DNA of 64,000 bases from Gemmatimonadota bacterium (GTDB lineage: Bacteria > Gemmatimonadota > Gemmatimonadetes > Longimicrobiales > Gaopeijiaceae): assembly GCA_022563405.1 (NCBI GenBank), contig JADFNK010000006.1, positions 1 to 64,000 of the forward strand. The letters run 5' to 3'. Shown here in pieces: positions 26,963 through 36,560 of the stretch. A program made the translations under genes and the position numbers. Position 1 is the stretch's first letter; each line of letters opens with the position of its first letter. The notes below the pieces were generated by a model. The model saw only the letters and a list, made by a program, of their open reading frames with translations, was not told where the DNA came from and ran no database searches.

Positions 26963-26990
26963 TTGACGTCGGAAACAAAAGTTTTAGGTT
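26963..26990 (+). promoter_or_regulatory. Weak candidate promoter upstream of the sigma factor gene
   Basis: TTGACG is followed after 16 bases by TAGGTT, in the A+T-richer 204-base leader of the sigma-70 gene. The -35 match is good and the -10 match poor (three of six). The rest of the leader shows no further feature. Confidence 0.3.
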
Positions 26991-27156
26991 ATTTCCCCTT
27001 CGCTTTGTAACGTGAAACATGTGTTCCTTTGCTTATTGAGTAAGCAGGGGTCGTCGCGAAGGGTTTACGGATGGGTTTCTGGTTGTACGGATGGTTGCTT
27101 TGATCGGTTGCTTTTAGAGACACCTCATCACCTTCAAGACGAGGCGCCCAGTACGA

Positions 27157-28014
27157 ATGTTCTCCACTTCCCGAGGCCTCGATTCATTCGACCAGTATCT
27201 GCAAGACGTCGAAAAATACCCCCTTATTCAGGATCCAGCCGAAGAACGGGCTCTCGCCCGGCGGGCCCGGGCAGGCGACAAAGAGGCCGCTGAGCGACTC
27301 GTAACCGCCAATCTCCGGTTCGTTATTTCTTATGTGAAGAAATATCAGGGCCGTGGCTTGGGGCTCGCCGAGCTCGTCTGTATCGGCAACGAGGGGCTCC
27401 TGAAGGCGGTCAAGAAATTCGATCCGGACAAGGGTGTCAAATTCATTTCGTACGCGGTCTGGTGGATCCGCCAAACCGTTCTCCAAGCCCTGGCTGAGCA
27501 AACCCGGTCGGTTCGAATCCCCCTCAATCAGAATTCCAACCTCGCCAAGCTCGCCCGCATCGACACCGCGCTCACACAACAACTCGGCCGCTCCCCCACC
27601 ATTCAGGAAATCTCTCGAGAGATGGAGGAGCCGATCGAAACGATCCGTGCTCTTCGAAGGGTAGCCGCCAGCGAATTGAGTCTCGATGCTCCCATCGACC
27701 GGAGTGACGGCAACAGCGCGAGCTTCGGTGAGCGCTTCGCCGGGATCGAGGCCACCGACATCGAAGAGGACGTTGAATCGCTCGCTCGCAGAGAATTCCT
27801 CGATACGATGTTCGACAGCTATCTCACCGAGCGGGAGAGGAAGATCCTCTACCTCTATTACGGCTTGGACGACGGCGAAGAGCGTACGCTCGAGGAGATC
27901 GGATCACTGCTCGGCGTGACACGCGAGCGGATCCGTCAGATTCGGAATCGCGCCTTCGAGAAGCTGCGTGAGAGTCCGCAGGGCGATTCGCTGTCCGGAT
28001 TTTGGAGCGCCTGA
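27157..28014 (+). CDS. RNA polymerase sigma-70 factor, RpoD/SigA-like short form
   Basis: This is a 285-residue group 1/2 sigma factor. Region 1.2 is SFDQYLQDVEKYPLIQDPAE. Region 2 has RLVTANLRFVISYVKKYQGR and KFISYAVWWIRQTVLQALAE for core binding and -10 recognition. Region 3 has TIQEISREMEEPIETIRALR, and region 4 has LTERERKILYLYYGLDDGEE then TLEEIGSLLGVTRERIRQIR for -35 contacts. There is no long region 1.1, as in the primary sigma of Bacteroidota and some Gemmatimonadota, which are also about 285 residues. It could be the housekeeping sigma or an RpoS-like alternative. It overlaps the start of the next outer-membrane gene and is probably co-transcribed with it. Confidence 0.93.
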   Translation: MFSTSRGLDSFDQYLQDVEKYPLIQDPAEERALARRARAGDKEAAERLVTANLRFVISYVKKYQGRGLGLAELVCIGNEGLLKAVKKFDPDKGVKFISYAVWWIRQTVLQALAEQTRSVRIPLNQNSNLAKLARIDTALTQQLGRSPTIQEISREMEEPIETIRALRRVAASELSLDAPIDRSDGNSASFGERFAGIEATDIEEDVESLARREFLDTMFDSYLTERERKILYLYYGLDDGEERTLEEIGSLLGVTRERIRQIRNRAFEKLRESPQGDSLSGFWSA

Positions 28015-30095
28015 GCGCCAACCAAGCGATTCGCCCAGTCGCGACGATCTCGAGGCTGATCACGGTTCTTTTTTGGCCGTGTGCCTTATCCGGACAAATC
28101 CAGGAAGCCCCGTCCGCGTGGAACGGTGAGAGAGCCCTCCAACTGGTGGAGCAAGCCCGAAGGCTCCGCCAGGCTACCGCGGTCGACTCGGCCTTTCAGG
28201 CCTACCAGGCCGACGCACGCGGCTACGTGTACTTCTTCTTCGATCGTACCGGCAGCGCCGAACGCACGCTGATAAAGATCGACCAGATGGCCCTCGAGGT
28301 CTCCTGGAGGGCACCGCGCCAGACCAAGCAGCAGGTGGTCGGCCGCCGCGACGTAAAAGAGCTTCCCACCAACATCAGCTACCACCTCGACCATCTGACC
28401 GTCGTGTTGGACGACTTCGGTGATCTGATTCGCCTCGGAAACGGCGATGAAGTCGAGGCCGTGGTTCATCCGGCCGCACCGGGGGCCGACTCCGTATACG
28501 ACTACCGCCTCGCGGACTCTTTGACCGTGACACTTCCGGCCCCCGCCGCGGGCATCCGGGTCTATGAACTGGAGGTCAGGCCGAAGGACCCTGGGGCTCC
28601 TGGCTTCATCGGGAGCCTGTTCGTGCAGCGAGGGACGGGGGGTATCGTGCGCCTGAGCTTCACCTTTACCCCCGCTTCCTACGTCGACAGGAGCCTGGAC
28701 TACATCCGCATCTCCATGGACAACTCACTGTGGGACGGAAAATATTGGCTTCCCTACCGGCAGGAGATCGAGCTGAGGCGAGAGTTACCGATCATCGCGT
28801 TCCTGGGGGGCAGCATCATCCGTGGCCGCTTCCAGATCCGGAACTACCGCTTCAACCCAGAACTTCCGCAAGACTTTTTCCTCGGGGGACCAGTCACTTC
28901 GGTCCCTGAGGACGAGCTCGCGAATTTTCCATTCGAGTCCGGATTGTACGATCAACTCTCGGACGAAGGCTTGGACCCTTCTCCACAGATCGAAGCGATC
29001 CGTGAACAAGCGATGGCCGTCTTGGGACAGCGGTACTTGAGTGGATTGAGCCCGTCCCGTCTCCACGTGCCCTTCATTTCATCGGTGTACCGGTACAACC
29101 GTGCGGAAGGCTCCTTCGTGGGAGGGGGCGCGTCCTTCCGGCTGGGGCCGACCTGGAGGCTTCTGTCGCGGGGCGGCTACGCATTCGGGCGGAAGACCGG
29201 CCAGCTCGCCATCGACCTCCGATCGAGTCCCAGCCCGGAGGCGTTCAGCGTGGGTCTATGGTGGAACGAGCTTCAGAACGCATCAGGCCGACTCCCCGGG
29301 GCGAGCGGCGCCGTCAACACGCTGGCGGGACTGCTCGATGACCGCGACTTCACGGATCCCTATTTCACGTCGGGAGCGAGCGCTCGATACGGATGGGGCC
29401 TGGGAACGCCGAGATCACTCGAGGTGGGGGTCGTATGGGAACGGCACCGTTCCGGCACGAACGTCGTGGACGATGGACTCGGAGGAACTCCAGCGACCGC
29501 GTCCGCGACCAGCCGCCCTGTGCTACCCGTCGACGAGGGCGACGAGGGGGCCATCGAGGTGACCTACGCAGCACGGACCGCCGCCCGAGGGTTCGAAAGC
29601 TCGGCAACGGTCCGGATCGGACAGATGGAGGAACAGCCGTACGCCTCACTCTGGTGGGCCACCACAGTCCGGCGGGAACTCCACGAACAGGGCACCACCC
29701 TCCAGGCGGGGCTACGGGTCGGGATCGCGACCGAGGACACCCCCATACAGACGCTCTTCCTCCTGGGCGGCCGGCATACATTACCCGGTTATTCTTTTCG
29801 CTCCTTCATCGGCAAGCGAATGGTCCTGCTTCGGGTCGAAGCCGGCCAGGCTGTACTCACTCCTTGGCTCAAGGTCCACGTATTCGGTATGTCAGGAGTG
29901 ACGAGTTTCACCCGCACGGACCTTCCCGACGCCGACTGGCCTCGGCAAGACACGGATGGAGTGAAAAGCTCGGCGGGGTTTGGCCTGAAGCTGGGCTGGG
30001 ATCTGCTGCGCATCGACGTGGGGCGGAGCCTGAACGACGGAGGGGACTGGGAATTCGTCTCTTCCGTCCAGCACCGCTTCTGGAGGTGGCTGTAG
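28002..30095 (+). CDS. Predicted outer membrane beta-barrel protein
   Basis: This is a 697-residue protein with an N-terminal leader (RLITVLFWPCALSGQ). The start is TTG overlapping the end of the sigma gene by 13 bases; no ATG or GTG lies before the leader, so the start is uncertain. The N-terminal half is a periplasmic-type beta domain (YQADARGYVYFFFDRTGS, LIKIDQMALEVSWRAPRQTK). The C-terminal half has alternating aromatic barrel strands, an Omp85-like LFLLGGRHTLPGYSFRSFIG with a P-G-Y in place of R-G-Y, and a terminal strand ending in FWRWL, a good BamA recognition signal. I cannot name a function. A surface transport or assembly role is inference from the barrel. Confidence 0.75.
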   Translation: MERLSANQAIRPVATISRLITVLFWPCALSGQIQEAPSAWNGERALQLVEQARRLRQATAVDSAFQAYQADARGYVYFFFDRTGSAERTLIKIDQMALEVSWRAPRQTKQQVVGRRDVKELPTNISYHLDHLTVVLDDFGDLIRLGNGDEVEAVVHPAAPGADSVYDYRLADSLTVTLPAPAAGIRVYELEVRPKDPGAPGFIGSLFVQRGTGGIVRLSFTFTPASYVDRSLDYIRISMDNSLWDGKYWLPYRQEIELRRELPIIAFLGGSIIRGRFQIRNYRFNPELPQDFFLGGPVTSVPEDELANFPFESGLYDQLSDEGLDPSPQIEAIREQAMAVLGQRYLSGLSPSRLHVPFISSVYRYNRAEGSFVGGGASFRLGPTWRLLSRGGYAFGRKTGQLAIDLRSSPSPEAFSVGLWWNELQNASGRLPGASGAVNTLAGLLDDRDFTDPYFTSGASARYGWGLGTPRSLEVGVVWERHRSGTNVVDDGLGGTPATASATSRPVLPVDEGDEGAIEVTYAARTAARGFESSATVRIGQMEEQPYASLWWATTVRRELHEQGTTLQAGLRVGIATEDTPIQTLFLLGGRHTLPGYSFRSFIGKRMVLLRVEAGQAVLTPWLKVHVFGMSGVTSFTRTDLPDADWPRQDTDGVKSSAGFGLKLGWDLLRIDVGRSLNDGGDWEFVSSVQHRFWRWL

Positions 30096-30148
30096 CGGCC
30101 CACCGTACTCCTTCAGCGGCCCTCAGGCCCCCCGCCCCGCGCCCGCGT

Positions 30149-30499
30149 TCAGGCGGCTACTTCGACTTCCGCCTCCCGCGCGGTGAGCAGCACCAACTCG
30201 CGTACGCTGACATCCACCGTGGGAATCTTTACACCCTCCCGTTCGTACGTATCGTACTCCAGCCGCCCTTCAACGTAGATCCGGTCACCCTTTTTCACGT
30301 TTTCTTCCGTGAACTGGGCTAGACCGGCCCAAAGCGTGAGCCGGTGCCAGTCGGTCCGCTGCTCGGTTTCGTCTCCGAACGGCGGACGATTGGTCGCCAG
30401 GCTCAGGTGTACGACCTTGGTTCCCTTCTTCGTCTCGTAGACGTCGGGATCGCGTCCGACGTTACCTACGAGAATGACCTTGTTGATGGTACGGCTCAT
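30149..30499 (-). CDS. ssb: Single-stranded DNA-binding protein lacking an acidic tail
   Basis: The protein is 116 residues from the ATG preceded by GGGAGG; the track start adds 16 residues without support. The OB-fold has the SSB signature MSRTINKVILVGNVGRDPDV, VVHLSLATNRPPFGDETEQRTDWH and GDRIYVEGRLEYDTYEREGV. The chain stops at REAEVEVAA right after the OB-fold, so the flexible linker and the acidic D-D-x-x-P-F tip that recruits partner proteins are absent. It might be a paralogue for a specialised role. It lies downstream of polA on the same strand with 173 bases between. Confidence 0.92.
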   Translation of the reverse strand: MSRTINKVILVGNVGRDPDVYETKKGTKVVHLSLATNRPPFGDETEQRTDWHRLTLWAGLAQFTEENVKKGDRIYVEGRLEYDTYEREGVKIPTVDVSVRELVLLTAREAEVEVAA

Positions 30500-30672
30500 C
30501 TCATCCTCCCGCGTAAGTTTCTGGGCCGGCCGGCGGGCCGGCTCCATCGAGCTCGGTCCGCTGGCGACCTCTCTTGAGTGGGACGATGGAAGGTGTTGAG
30601 CGGCGTGGGGCCGGAGGATGGCGGAACGGGACTCTCGTGTCAGGCGAGAGCCTCCAAGGGCTGGTGCTGGGT

Positions 30673-33531
30673 TCAGTGTTTCGTCTCGAACCAGTTCTTT
30701 CCCACACCGCCCTGGGCCACCAACGGGACGCGGAGCTCCATCGCACCCTCCATCCGCGACACCACCAACTCGCCGAGAGCGTCCTCTTCGCCACTCGGAA
30801 CTTCGAAGAGCAGTTCATCGTGAACCTGCAGGAGCAGGCGGGCCCCCGAATCGGCCTCCGCCAAGGCACTGGCTACGTCGAGCATTGCCTTCTTGATCAT
30901 ATCAGCCGCCGTGCCCTGGATGGGCGTGTTCTGGGCCACTCGTTCACCGAACTGGCGCACGTTCCAATTCTTCGCTTCCAGCTCCGGGATCTTGCGGCGC
31001 CGCCCCATGAGGGTCTCGACGAATCCCTTCTCGCGTGCCATGGCCACCTGCTCATCCAAATAGGCCCTCACGCCGCTGAAGCGCTCGAAGTACTGATCGA
31101 TAAACGCCTTCGCTTCCTCCCGCCCGACGCCGAGTTGTCTGGCGAGGGAAAACGCACCTTGTCCATACAACGTGGCGAAGTTGATGGTCTTCGCCTGGCC
31201 CCGCTGCTCGGAGGTCACCTGGTCGAGGGGAATGCCGAAGACGATGGATGCCGTCTGCTTATGGACGTCGATCCCCTCGTTGAACGCCCGCACCAAGGGC
31301 TCATCCCCAGAGAAGTGCGCCAGGATGCGCAACTCGACTTGCGAATAGTCCGCTGCGTAGAAGAGGTAGCCGTCGGCAGGAATGAATCCCTTACGAATCT
31401 CCCGACCCAACTCGGTACGTATCGGGATGTTCTGGAGATTTGGATCGCTCGACGACAACCGCCCAGTGGCCGCCACCGTTTGATTGAAGCGGGTGTGGAT
31501 CCTACCCGTTCGCGGAAGCACGAGCTGGGGCAGAGCATCCACATAAGTCGACCGGAGCTTCTCCAGCTCCCGGTACTCCATCATGAGCCGCGGAATCTCG
31601 TGCCCCTGTGCCGCGAGCTCTTCCAAGACGGACGAATCCGTGGAAGGGCCCGTCTTGGTCCGCTTGATCACGGGAAGGCCCTGCTGCTCGAACAGGACTT
31701 CACGCAGCTGAGGTGTAGAGTTGAGATTGAATTCCGCCCCGGCAACTTTGTAGATCTCGTCCCGGATGAGTGTCAGATCGCGTTCCAGCCGCTCGCTCAT
31801 CGTCTGGAAGAAAGCCGCATCGATACGTATACCCTCCTGCTCCATGCCCATCAGAACTGGCACGAGCGGCATCTCCAACTCAGCGAAGAGTGCGGCGAGC
31901 CCCTGATCTGCGAGCTCCGCGGCGAAACGATCGGTCAGCCGAAGGGCGGCATCGACGCCCTGACCCGCATAGTCCCGCGCCTTTTCCTGCTCGACCTCCG
32001 AAAAGCCGATTCGCTTTCGGCCGACCCCCACCACGTTGTTGTAGGGCGTCAAAGAAAAATCGAGGAAGTCCTGGCAGAGGGCCTCCAGATCGTGCTTCCG
32101 CCGGCCAGGGTCGAGAACGTAAGACGCGACAGTCACATCGAAGGCCATCCCTCTCATGCACACGCCCTCCCGTGCCAGAGACAGCGCCGAGGTTTTCAGG
32201 TCAGCACCCACCTTCTCGACGCCCGGATCTTCCAGGAGGTCCACCAGGCCAGCGAGAGCACCGCTGCGAAGTTCGGAAAGATTGGCGATCCCGGGCGATT
32301 CGAACGCCAGTGTCGGTTCACCTTGGGGTACGTGACCGAACGAGAGATAGAAGGCCTCGCCCACATCGAGCGCCAGCGCGAGGCCGACCAAACCGGCCCG
32401 GTGTGGATCGAGGAAGGTGTTGTGCACCCTCAGCGCCACCCGACCCAGCTCACGGGCCCGACGAACCAAAGCGCCAACGTCGTCCGCGTCGACGACCAGA
32501 TGGCAGTGGACCGTAGGAGGCCCGCCCACCGGCGCCGACGGCGCTACGGCCACCTGCGTCGTCCCGGCGGCGGTGTCACCAGGAGTCGAATCGGGATCCT
32601 CACCACCCAGAACCGCCGCTCCAGAGCCTGAAGCCCCGTCCGGCGCAAAGCGCTCCATGAGGCGGCGGAACTCCATCTCGGCAAAAAACTTGTGAAGCCT
32701 GGGACGATCGGGCTCCCGCACTTTCAGTGCCTCGAGGTCCAACTCGATTTCGAGATCCGTCATGATGGTTACGAGCTGCTTGGAGAGGCGCACTTGATCG
32801 GCATTCTCCGTGAGTGACTCCCTTATACGTTTTGCGGAAATGTCGCTCGCGTGCTCCAAAATCTGCTCGAGGTCCCCGTACTCATCGAGAAGCTTGAGGG
32901 CCGTCTTCGGTCCAACACCCCGGGCTCCGGGAATGTTGTCGGAGGAGTCACCGATCAGCGCCAAGTAGTCGACTACCTTGGTGGCCGGAATGCCGAATTT
33001 CTCGTGAGCATTACCTTCGTCCACCCACTCGGGCGCCACGCCCGCGCGTCCGCCGCGCCCTGGGTTCAAGAGGTGGATACCGGGTCCTACGAGTTGATAG
33101 AGATCCTTGTCACCGGAAACGATGACGGCCTCGAGCCCAGCGTCTCTCGCCTTGATCGCGAGAGTGCCGATGACGTCATCCGCCTCGTAACCGTCCAGTT
33201 CGACGAGGGCGTCGTTGAACCCCGCCACGAGCTCCCGCACGCGTGGCAAACTGGCTCTCAGCTCATCGGGCATCTTCTCCCGGGTCGCCTTGTACGCCGG
33301 ATAGACCTTCTCCCGGTGGCTATTTCCAGCGTCGAACACCACCGCGAGATAGTCGGGTTGATACTTATCACGGATGTCCACCAGGAAGTTCGCGAACCCG
33401 AAAGGGGCTGATGTGTTCTCCCCCTTGGAGTTGGTGAGGGGGCGGTGGATAAAGGCGAAGAACGCCCGGTAGATCAGCGCGTAGGCGTCGATGAGAAAGA
33501 GACGGGGCGCGTTCTTCGGTGGGACGTCCAT
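30673..33531 (-). CDS. polA: DNA polymerase I
   Basis: This is a 952-residue family A polymerase for Okazaki fragment processing and repair. The N-terminal 5' nuclease is intact (LIDAYALIYRAFFAF, VVFDAGNSHREKVYPAYKAT, DGYEADDVIGTLA, VIVSGDKDLYQLVG). The polymerase has motif A DYSQVELRILAH, motif B RGQAKTINFATLYGQGAF and motif C LLQVHDELLFE. The middle exonuclease domain seems degenerate: exo I reads LRVHNTFLDP where D-T-E is expected, exo II reads GADLKTSALSL in place of N-L-K-Y-D, and exo III reads YAGQGVDA in place of Y-x-x-x-D. Proofreading is therefore probably lost, as in Thermus and Bacillus Pol I. Confidence 0.96.
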   Translation of the reverse strand: MDVPPKNAPRLFLIDAYALIYRAFFAFIHRPLTNSKGENTSAPFGFANFLVDIRDKYQPDYLAVVFDAGNSHREKVYPAYKATREKMPDELRASLPRVRELVAGFNDALVELDGYEADDVIGTLAIKARDAGLEAVIVSGDKDLYQLVGPGIHLLNPGRGGRAGVAPEWVDEGNAHEKFGIPATKVVDYLALIGDSSDNIPGARGVGPKTALKLLDEYGDLEQILEHASDISAKRIRESLTENADQVRLSKQLVTIMTDLEIELDLEALKVREPDRPRLHKFFAEMEFRRLMERFAPDGASGSGAAVLGGEDPDSTPGDTAAGTTQVAVAPSAPVGGPPTVHCHLVVDADDVGALVRRARELGRVALRVHNTFLDPHRAGLVGLALALDVGEAFYLSFGHVPQGEPTLAFESPGIANLSELRSGALAGLVDLLEDPGVEKVGADLKTSALSLAREGVCMRGMAFDVTVASYVLDPGRRKHDLEALCQDFLDFSLTPYNNVVGVGRKRIGFSEVEQEKARDYAGQGVDAALRLTDRFAAELADQGLAALFAELEMPLVPVLMGMEQEGIRIDAAFFQTMSERLERDLTLIRDEIYKVAGAEFNLNSTPQLREVLFEQQGLPVIKRTKTGPSTDSSVLEELAAQGHEIPRLMMEYRELEKLRSTYVDALPQLVLPRTGRIHTRFNQTVAATGRLSSSDPNLQNIPIRTELGREIRKGFIPADGYLFYAADYSQVELRILAHFSGDEPLVRAFNEGIDVHKQTASIVFGIPLDQVTSEQRGQAKTINFATLYGQGAFSLARQLGVGREEAKAFIDQYFERFSGVRAYLDEQVAMAREKGFVETLMGRRRKIPELEAKNWNVRQFGERVAQNTPIQGTAADMIKKAMLDVASALAEADSGARLLLQVHDELLFEVPSGEEDALGELVVSRMEGAMELRVPLVAQGGVGKNWFETKH

Positions 33532-33562
33532 CGGTTAGAAGCCTTCTGGATCCGTAAATCGC

Positions 33563-33602
33563 AAAAAAAACGCCCCGCGGATATTCTCATCCCCGGAGCG
33601 TC
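33563..33602 (-). terminator. Rho-independent terminator of the cold-shock gene
   Basis: On the minus strand a G+C-rich hairpin (acgctccggggat paired with atccgcggggcgt, with one or two mismatches) is followed directly by eight T. It lies 20 bases after the cold-shock stop codon and upstream of polA, so it separates the two units. Confidence 0.8.
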
Positions 33603-33621
33603 TTCATCGGTCGTGGGGGTG

Positions 33622-33822
33622 TCAGGCCCTGATTACATTCGTGGCCCGGTATCCATTCTCGGTCTCCGCCAACTCGAACTCCACTTCGTCGCCCTCCGTC
33701 AGAGTGCGAAAGCCCTCTGTGATGATGGCCGAGAAGTGGACAAACAGGTCGTCGCCTTCCGGCCGAGCGATGAACCCATACCCTCTAGAATCGTTGAACC
33801 ATTTGACGGTCCCTTTGGACAT
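33622..33822 (-). CDS. Cold shock protein (CspA family)
   Basis: This is a 66-residue single cold-shock domain that binds RNA and single-stranded DNA. The ATG preceded by AAGGAG gives MSKGTVKWFNDSRGYGFIAR; the track's 25-residue extension is in the leader. RNP1 is RGYGFI and RNP2 is DLFVHFS, both intact. The gene has a leader of about 100 bases from a candidate promoter and its own terminator, an arrangement typical of cspA-like genes whose leader controls translation. Confidence 0.96.
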   Translation of the reverse strand: MSKGTVKWFNDSRGYGFIARPEGDDLFVHFSAIITEGFRTLTEGDEVEFELAETENGYRATNVIRA

Positions 33823-33933
33823 GCGGCCTACTCCTTCTGCGGCATGGAACAATGGTCCGTCACGCCTACGGCGCCCGCCCAAGGGCGCTGCGTGCAACCG
33901 AGTGCCGTGACCGGGCCTGCTAACACGCCCCCT

Positions 33934-33963
33934 AGGTTATGGGGAGGACTGGGTAGCCGTCAA
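33934..33963 (-). promoter_or_regulatory. Candidate promoter of the cold-shock gene
   Basis: On the minus strand TTGACG and TAACCT are 18 bases apart, about 110 bases upstream of the start codon. This leaves a long untranslated leader, as expected for cspA-type genes. The -10 match is only three of six. Confidence 0.4.
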
Positions 33964-34002
33964 GAATTTCGTCGAGGATCCCTCAAGAAGGCCCCCAACT
34001 GG

Positions 34003-36405
34003 CTAAAGTTCTCCGTAAAGAAACTGGTAGAGCCCGATGTTGCGCGTGATATTTTTCACGTATCCCCGGGTCTCGTCGAAAGGAATACGCTCCGTGAACC
34101 GAAGCAGATCCTCGAACTCGGGAAGCTGTCTCCAACGGCGCGCTCGGGTGGGGCCGGCATTGTACGCGGACAGCACGAGCGGCAGCCCCCCGTCGCCATA
34201 ACGCTGCTCCATGTCCAGCCAGAATCTGGTTCCCAAGTGCAGGTTGATTTCGGCGGTCTCGAGACTCGCAGCCGTGAACCCCCGGATTCCCTGACTTCGA
34301 GCGAGATCGCGCCCTGTCGCCGGCATCACCTGCATGAGGCCGATGGCTCCTGCCGGCGAATGAATGGCCGGCGTGAATGCCGATTCCTGCCGAATCAGAG
34401 CGGCCAGCAGAATGGGATCGATGTCGCGCTCACGAGCTTCTCGCGTAACGAGCTCCCGATAGGGAAACGGATACACCACACGAAGGAGGCGCTTGGTCCG
34501 CGGGGCTCCGTCGCGTATCAGACCCTGCCCAAGCCTGATCCCATCGATGGAGAAGCCCCGCTCGATCAAGGCATCGGCCAAGTCCAGCGTCACCAGCACC
34601 GATCCGTCCGTTCGCGCGACAAGCCCATCGATGTGGGCGTCCACTCCCGCGTCGAGACCCGCCGCCACGAGCAGGTCGAGTGTCCTCAGTTCACTTTGGA
34701 GCCAGTTCGGCGGCATCGAGACCGGCCCCGCCGGCATCTCCGGGAGATAAGGCTCCTCGAGGAGATCGAACACGAGCACACCGTAGTAGGACAGGACGTC
34801 TCGGTCCTGTATCTCACTCAGGTACTCCAGGGCATCCTCGTCCCGACCGAGAGCCTGAAGACTCCGAGCCGCCCAATAGGTGGCCTCGGCCCAACGCCGC
34901 CCGTTGGGGAATTCCTCGAGGTAGCTTCCGAACACCTGGGCCGCCGCTTCTTCATCGTTCTGTTGAAGACGGATTTGACCGAGTCGCATTCGGGCCAGAC
35001 CGGCCGAGGCGTGCGACGACTCCATCGCGATCGCCCGTTCGAACCCGGCGGCCGCCTCCCCATATGTGCCCCGCGTCCAGGCAGAGTTGGCCCGTGAGAC
35101 GACGATATCGACGGCCTGGCGGCTCTCCGGGAACCGATCGATGATCCATCCTTCGATCGTTCGGACCGCATCCCGCCGGCCTTGACGGCCCCGAGCCGCG
35201 TGCCACTCATCGAGAACGCGGAGCTCGAAGGCAGGGTCGTCGGTCTCGACCAGCTTCCTGAACTCCACCACCGCCGCCTCGTGCGTGCCGACCGCCGAAA
35301 GTAGCCGGGCACGAGCCAACAGAACTGCGGGCTCGGGCTGCACTGCCTCCGGCAACGCGGCCAGATGCCGCTCGTAGGCCTCGAGTGCCTGATGATTCTC
35401 CCTGACCTGATCCAGGATCCTGGCCGAGCGGAGAGCTTGTTCCGCGTCCACCGTACCGGTCTGGATAACGCCCCACGCCGCCCGCGCCCCGCTCGCTCCC
35501 TGTGGGTAAGCGTCCAAGGACGCCTCGTACGCCGCGCGAGCCGCCGCCATATCTCCCCCAGCGACCGCCAAAGCACCGATGGCTTCCATCGCCTCACCAC
35601 GTCGCACGGCCCTCAGATCCCCTCGCACGAGCTCGGCGTAACGATCCAGAGCAAGTGATGTGTCTCCGGCCACGAGCAAGGCTCGAGCTTCGAGATCCCA
35701 CGCCAACTCGGCGACGGCAGAGTCTCCCCCCATCAGTGGAAGGATCCGTAACGCCTGTTCCGCGTCTCCCTCCTCTAGCGCGTTGCGGGCCAACTGTAAC
35801 ACCGTCCATTCCAACAACTCTTGCGAGCCCTGGCCTGCCTGCTCCAAAGCCGTGAGCATCGGCTCCCAAAGGCCGGCCCGCGCCGCAACCCGCGCCTCCC
35901 GGGAAGCCGCCCAGGGAGTTTCCGACGCGAGCGCTCCGGCCGACCGGAAACGCGCGTACTGTTGAGCCGCCTCATCCCATCGCTCCGCCTCCTCCAGAGC
36001 GCGGGCCAGCAACAGCCCGCCCTCACCACCTTCCATCCCGTCGAGCCAGTCGGCACCCTCCAATCCCGCAAGCACACCGTCCCAATTCTTCCAGCCCGCA
36101 TCGGCACGAGCGAGCAGGAGTACCTCCGAGCGTGTCAGGACGGCTCCCCCGGCTCCGTGTTCCCTCAATATCTGACTGGCGTGCCAATACCTTCCCGCTT
36201 CGACCTCGGCTCGGGCCGAGTCGACCGTGGGATCGGGAGTATCCACCCAGCCAGGTGATACGGCCGAGGATCGGGTCGCGGCATACCGGTCGTCTACAGA
36301 GGAAGGGTCCGCGTCGACGGCAAGCCGGGAGTCCGAAAAAAACGGACCCGTGGGAACACCCGCCCACATCGTCAAGAGAACACAGACCGATCCGAGGAAT
36401 TTCAC
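34003..36405 (-). CDS. Periplasmic TPR-containing lytic transglycosylase (Slt-type)
   Basis: This is an 800-residue peptidoglycan lytic transglycosylase. After a signal-like N-terminus (FLGSVCVLLTMWAGV), residues 50-620 are a helical superhelix of TPR-like repeats, as in Slt70 and similar enzymes. The catalytic domain (about 640-790) has the Glu in LLAALIRQESAFTPAIHSPA, GAIGLMQVMPATG, INLHLGTRFW, LVLSAYNAGPTRARRW and ETRGYVKNI. It cleaves the glycan strand between MurNAc and GlcNAc to give anhydromuropeptides. It has its own upstream gap of 155 bases after the exbB terminator and is probably monocistronic. Confidence 0.92.
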   Translation of the reverse strand: MKFLGSVCVLLTMWAGVPTGPFFSDSRLAVDADPSSVDDRYAATRSSAVSPGWVDTPDPTVDSARAEVEAGRYWHASQILREHGAGGAVLTRSEVLLLARADAGWKNWDGVLAGLEGADWLDGMEGGEGGLLLARALEEAERWDEAAQQYARFRSAGALASETPWAASREARVAARAGLWEPMLTALEQAGQGSQELLEWTVLQLARNALEEGDAEQALRILPLMGGDSAVAELAWDLEARALLVAGDTSLALDRYAELVRGDLRAVRRGEAMEAIGALAVAGGDMAAARAAYEASLDAYPQGASGARAAWGVIQTGTVDAEQALRSARILDQVRENHQALEAYERHLAALPEAVQPEPAVLLARARLLSAVGTHEAAVVEFRKLVETDDPAFELRVLDEWHAARGRQGRRDAVRTIEGWIIDRFPESRQAVDIVVSRANSAWTRGTYGEAAAGFERAIAMESSHASAGLARMRLGQIRLQQNDEEAAAQVFGSYLEEFPNGRRWAEATYWAARSLQALGRDEDALEYLSEIQDRDVLSYYGVLVFDLLEEPYLPEMPAGPVSMPPNWLQSELRTLDLLVAAGLDAGVDAHIDGLVARTDGSVLVTLDLADALIERGFSIDGIRLGQGLIRDGAPRTKRLLRVVYPFPYRELVTREARERDIDPILLAALIRQESAFTPAIHSPAGAIGLMQVMPATGRDLARSQGIRGFTAASLETAEINLHLGTRFWLDMEQRYGDGGLPLVLSAYNAGPTRARRWRQLPEFEDLLRFTERIPFDETRGYVKNITRNIGLYQFLYGEL

Positions 36406-36560
36406 TGAACAGCGCTATCCGACGAGGAAGGAAATCCGGTAAACCCGCCCTATTCCGGAAACAGATGCTTCAACGAGGCGGACGTTTAATAATACTGCGG
36501 TCCCCCAATAATAACACGGACCAACACTCGACTCCGAAGCCCTAAGAAGGCATAAGACAA

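Noticed and set aside
29393-30322. 309-residue plus-strand ORF overlapping the barrel gene
   Set aside because: It is out of frame with the barrel protein and rich in Arg/Gly/His, with no motif.
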